Source of the DNA: Litoreibacter halocynthiae
GTDB lineage: Bacteria > Pseudomonadota > Alphaproteobacteria > Rhodobacterales > Rhodobacteraceae
Assembly (NCBI RefSeq): GCF_004365635.1
Contig: NZ_SOBH01000001.1
Coordinates: 1,364,001 to 1,428,000 of the forward strand
Direction: 5' to 3'
Length of the DNA stretch: 64,000 nt
Below the pieces are notes generated by a model. The model made no database searches and was not told the origin of the DNA. It saw only the letters and a program-made list of their open reading frames with translations. Below, piece after piece: positions 61,124 to 64,000 of this stretch; within the stretch, counting starts at the first letter, position 1; each line of letters begins with the position of its first letter. Position numbers and translations under genes: made by a program.

Positions 61124-61750
61124 TTATTTCGCGTCGTCTTCTTTGACACGATTCTCGACGATCTCGTCGATATGACCCCAGTCCTTGGCTTCTTCCGGCG
61201 ACATGAAGTTGTCGCGGTCCAACGCCTTTTCGACTGCTTTCTTGGTTTGACCTGTGTGCTTCACGTAGATGTCATAGAGACGATCTTTCAGCTTCTGGGT
61301 TTCAGCCGCGTGAATCATGATGTCCGACGCTTGGCCCTGATACCCGCCAGAAGGCTGATGAACCATGATCCGCGAGTTTGGCAGCGAGAAGCGCATGCCC
61401 TTTTCACCACCCGCCAGCAGCACCGACCCCATGGACGCCGCCTGCCCGATGCACAGCGTCGACACCTTCGGTTTGATATATTGCATCGTGTCATAGATCG
61501 ACAGACCCGACGTCACCACGCCACCGGGCGAGTTGATGTAGATGCTGATTTCCTTGGACGGGTTTTCCGCCTCGAGATGCAGCAGCTGCGCCACGACCAA
61601 ATGGGACATGCCATCATGGATCGGGCCGTTGATGAAAATGATCCGCTCCTTCAACAGGCGCGAGAAAATGTCGTAAGCCCGCTCCCCGCGGCTGGTCTGT
61701 TCGACCACCATCGGAACGAGATTCATATAGGTTTCGACTGGATCGTACAT
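61124..61750 (-). CDS. clpP: ATP-dependent Clp protease proteolytic subunit
   Basis: 208 aa serine peptidase. Catalytic Ser106 in [14 protein letters not shown] and His131 in [10 protein letters not shown], with the Asp in [11 protein letters not shown]. Start [19 protein letters not shown] at 61750, typical of the family; upstream in-frame residues are not conserved. Partner of ClpX, transcribed in the same direction. Confidence 0.97.
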   Translation of the reverse strand: MYDPVETYMNLVPMVVEQTSRGERAYDIFSRLLKERIIFINGPIHDGMSHLVVAQLLHLEAENPSKEISIYINSPGGVVTSGLSIYDTMQYIKPKVSTLCIGQAASMGSVLLAGGEKGMRFSLPNSRIMVHQPSGGYQGQASDIMIHAAETQKLKDRLYDIYVKHTGQTKKAVEKALDRDNFMSPEEAKDWGHIDEIVENRVKEDDAK

Positions 61751-62082
61751 GCCTGCCTGCCTTCTGCTTTTGAGCGGTTCGTAATGCGTAAATATGAACG
61801 TGAGGTTAGTAGCGGAGAAAAACGGGCGCAAGCGCATCTCGCCCCGTGATGTGAGACCGATTAGATTGGGGCGGGTTCACACTATTTCAAGCCAGCACCG
61901 TTCGCACCAAACTCCGGCACCGCGCGGCCTGCGTTTCAGGCACCGCGCGCTGCCCGACTTGACTTCCCAAAGCCCCTGAGGCTCTTTGTGAGATGCAAAT
62001 CTGAACGCGGCGCAAACAAGTGTCGCGGATTGAAAAAATCTTACTATAGAACATTAACTTCACACTGTAATACATTGATTAA
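61751..62082. other. Divergent intergenic region between clpP and glycerate kinase
   Basis: 332 bases without a gene. The clpP-side part holds no promoter I can name with confidence. GGCACCGCGCG occurs twice (61916-61926 and 61939-61949, 23 bases apart). The last 60 bases before the glycerate kinase are AT-rich (CTATAGAACATTAACTTCAC) and probably hold its promoter. No RNA gene recognised. Confidence 0.5.
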
Positions 62083-63339
62083 ATGAAATATAAATCTGAG
62101 ACCATTAATACCATGCGCACCACCGCGAAACGTCTTTTTGACGCCGCCATTTTGGCTGCGCACCCCGGGCGTGCTGTCGAGCGCGCGCTGCGAAACACGA
62201 CCTTGGACGCCGACGGAACTCTGTTCCTGATCGCCGTTGGCAAGGCCGCTGTTCCCATGATGCGCGCCGCGTTAAGCCATGTCGCGGCGTCAAGCACATT
62301 CGAGGCGCTCGCGGTCACCAATCCGGAAAACGCGGCACCGCTCGATGATTGCCGTGTTTTGCAATCAGGCCATCCGGTACCGGACGCTGCCGGCGAAGCC
62401 GCCGGACGGGCCGTTGAGGAGTTGTTAGGCAAAGCGGGGCCTCGGGACCGCGTCATCGCATTCATCTCGGGCGGAGGTTCGGCGCTTCTTCCCGCCCCTG
62501 CAAAAGGCATAAGCCTTGAGGAAAAGGCGCAGGTTAACAAAGTGTTGCTGGGTTCGGGGTTAGAGATCAACGATATGAACCACATTCGCCAGCAGCTTTC
62601 CCGCCTCAAGGGCGGCGGGTTATTGCGCGCGGCAGCCCCTGCTCCGGTCACCGCCTATATCCTGTCCGACGTCGTGGGTGACGACCTGCGCGCGATCGCG
62701 TCCGGACCAACAGTCGCTCCGATCGGCACCCGTGCCAGCGCAAAGGCGTTGCTGGAGCAGGCCAATATCTGGAACCACATGCCCGCCAGCGTGCAAGCTC
62801 ACCTAAGCGGCGCGGAGCTGGATATCGGAACCTTGCCAACAGCGGAAAACCACCTGATTGCCTCGAACCGCCAAAGCCTTGATGCCATGCGCACCGCCTG
62901 TCCGGAGGCGCAGATCATCAATGACCGGCTGGAGGGCAACGTGGAGGACGTCGCCCCGCAACTGGCAGAGATTTTCCGCGCCCTTCCACAAGACGCGCCG
63001 GCGGTTCTGCTCTTTGGCGGGGAGACCACAGTAACCCTGACCGGAAACGGGAAAGGCGGGCGTAATCAGGACCTTGCCCTGCGCATTGCGCTGCAAGAAA
63101 TTCCCGGTGACTGGGTGTTCTTATCTGGAGGCACGGACGGGCGGGACGGCCCTACCGATGCGGCTGGCGGGTTGGTCGACGCGGGCTCGCTCGCAAGGAT
63201 GAAAGCCGCAGGTGTTAATCCGGAAGCCCTATTGGCGAATAATGACGCCTACGCAGCGCTTGGCGCGTCGGGTGATTTGCTAATGACAGGTGGCACCGGC
63301 ACCAACGTGGCTGATGTGCAGATATTCATCCGCAGCTGA
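62083..63339 (+). CDS. Glycerate 2-kinase, MOFRL family
   Basis: 418 aa. Phosphorylates D-glycerate to 2-phosphoglycerate in glyoxylate/serine or tartronate routes. Motifs: the N-terminal domain LIAVGKAAVPMMRAAL and FISGGGSALLPAPAKGISLEEKAQVNKVLLGSGLEINDMNHIRQQLSRLKGGGL; MOFRL domain LFGGETTVTLTGNGKGGRNQDLALRIA and LSGGTDGRDGPTDAAGGLVD. A start at 62113 (MRTTAKRLF) would drop ten unconserved residues and is equally likely. Convergent with the HlyD-type gene, 3 bases apart. Confidence 0.93.
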   Translation: MKYKSETINTMRTTAKRLFDAAILAAHPGRAVERALRNTTLDADGTLFLIAVGKAAVPMMRAALSHVAASSTFEALAVTNPENAAPLDDCRVLQSGHPVPDAAGEAAGRAVEELLGKAGPRDRVIAFISGGGSALLPAPAKGISLEEKAQVNKVLLGSGLEINDMNHIRQQLSRLKGGGLLRAAAPAPVTAYILSDVVGDDLRAIASGPTVAPIGTRASAKALLEQANIWNHMPASVQAHLSGAELDIGTLPTAENHLIASNRQSLDAMRTACPEAQIINDRLEGNVEDVAPQLAEIFRALPQDAPAVLLFGGETTVTLTGNGKGGRNQDLALRIALQEIPGDWVFLSGGTDGRDGPTDAAGGLVDAGSLARMKAAGVNPEALLANNDAYAALGASGDLLMTGGTGTNVADVQIFIRS

Positions 63340-63342
63340 AAC

Positions 63343-64000
63343 CTACGGCTCGCGGAATGCTTCGTGCGATTTGTAGAGCGGTTTGGTCAGATACTGCAAA
63401 ATGGTCTTCTCGCCCGTGTGCAACTCAACCTGCGCCAACATACCGGGGCGAATTTCCACCGACTTCTGACGCGGTGACAGGTGCTCCATATCAACCGACA
63501 GCAGCACTTTGTAATGCGGGTCGCCATCTGCCACGCGCTCGTCCTTGAACGTGTCGGCGGAGATAACCTGAACCTTGCCCGTAAGAGTGCCATAAATCGT
63601 GTAGTCATAGGCCGACAGCTTCACAGTTGCGTTCTGCCCCGGACGCAGGCTGGCGATATCCTTGGGCTTCACCTTGGCTTCGACGAACAATTCCTCGCCC
63701 ATCGGGATGATTTGGAAAATCTCCTCGCCCGGACGGACAACGCCACCGATGGTCGAAATTGCCACGTTGTTCACGATGCCCTTCATCGGGGAGCGGATGA
63801 CCGTCCGCGCCAGTTGGTCTTTGCTCAGCTTCATGTTCTGGCGCAGCGTGGCCAGCTCTTTCAGCGTGTCGGAATAGGCAGAGGCGCGGTCCAGCTCCGC
63901 CTTGGAGACGATCTCTTTGTACTTGGCCTCGGCGTCGGTGTTGGTTTTGCGAGCGCGCGACACCTCGACCAGAGAGACGATATTCTGGGTCAACAGGTCT
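63343..64000 (-). CDS. Type I secretion membrane fusion protein, HlyD family (5' end beyond window)
   Basis: At least 218 C-terminal residues. Coiled-coil helix (EIVSKAELDRASAYSDTLKELATLRQNMKLSKDQLARTVIRSPMKG), lipoyl-like segment VIRSPMKGIVNNVAISTIGGVVRPGEEIFQIIPMGEELFVEAKVKP, then the beta-barrel with GQNATVKLSAYDYTIYGTLTGKV and end PGMLAQVELHTGEKTILQYLTKPL. This tail is diagnostic of HlyD/PrtE adaptor proteins of type I secretion. The frame stays open to the window edge. Confidence 0.92.
   Translation of the reverse strand, partial: DLLTQNIVSLVEVSRARKTNTDAEAKYKEIVSKAELDRASAYSDTLKELATLRQNMKLSKDQLARTVIRSPMKGIVNNVAISTIGGVVRPGEEIFQIIPMGEELFVEAKVKPKDIASLRPGQNATVKLSAYDYTIYGTLTGKVQVISADTFKDERVADGDPHYKVLLSVDMEHLSPRQKSVEIRPGMLAQVELHTGEKTILQYLTKPLYKSHEAFREP

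Noticed and set aside
61916-61949. Direct repeat GGCACCGCGCG as a CRISPR or att remnant
   Set aside because: Only two short copies, no further repeats and no associated genes.

Overview
The window reads as a chromosomal segment of an alphaproteobacterium of the family Rhodobacteraceae (Roseobacter-type). This rests on a complete RcGTA-like gene transfer agent cluster, an NDUFA12-type complex I accessory gene, a ScfR-type regulator, a lipoyl-domain-bearing PDH E1 beta subunit, the order accB-accC-aat-DUF2155-mlaD-NDUFA12, and high GC (about 60-65 percent by eye). Genus and species cannot be named from the sequence. Almost all of the window is coding. There is no rRNA, insertion sequence, CRISPR array or integrase; the only tRNA found is tRNA-Leu(UAG).

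Layout. 1-5441 (+): tail of an SDR gene, class I aldolase, a divisome FtsB-like protein and the pyruvate dehydrogenase operon pdhA-pdhB-pdhC, ending in a strong terminator. 5494-6303 (-): cysE. 6410-21183 (-): the gene transfer agent (GTA) cluster, transcribed from g1 (small terminase) to g15 (baseplate) plus a DUF2793 gene. Most genes overlap by 1-4 bases, but two strong hairpins sit inside the cluster. 21389-29129 (-): mltG, fabF, acpP, fabG and fabD, interrupted by an accessory block (two genes on +, one on -) and by a lipoprotein gene. 29359-34816: cupin, a cytochrome b561-YceI fusion, 3-oxo-tetronate kinase and L-threonate dehydrogenase, YceI, and an unknown membrane protein. 34831-36270 (+): ribosomal operon rpsF-rpsR-rplI with a promoter and a structured leader. 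36309-41454: two unknown membrane or exported proteins, trigger factor with tRNA-Leu just upstream, a Hint-domain protein, and a split NAD(P)HX repair pair. 41605-43387 (+): glnB-glnA. 43443-49355 (-): an orphan FliM-like protein, then a response regulator, small membrane protein and symporter-type histidine kinase in one operon, next to a ScfR-type regulator. 49609-54869 (+): a five-gene branched-chain-amino-acid-type (HAAT) ABC transporter operon. 55005-57983 (+): a small hypothetical gene, accB, accC and aat. 57889-61750 (-): DUF2155, mlaD, NDUFA12, RidA, clpX and clpP. 62083-63339 (+): glycerate 2-kinase. 63343-64000 (-): part of a type I secretion membrane fusion protein.

How the genes work together. 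The fab genes with accB/accC cover malonyl-CoA formation (in part), malonyl loading and chain elongation. The GTA cluster encodes packaging, head and tail proteins, but its lysis and regulatory genes are not here. The block 44562-54869 joins a transporter-like sensor kinase, a receiver-only protein, a ScfR-type regulator and a high-affinity ABC importer. I infer a carboxylate-sensing and uptake locus whose substrate is unknown. The most unusual items are the hairpins in the GTA operon, this sensing/uptake locus, the cytochrome b561-YceI fusion, the split Nnr pair, the Hint protein without an obvious catalytic cysteine, and a perfect 20-bp palindrome over the pdhA promoter.
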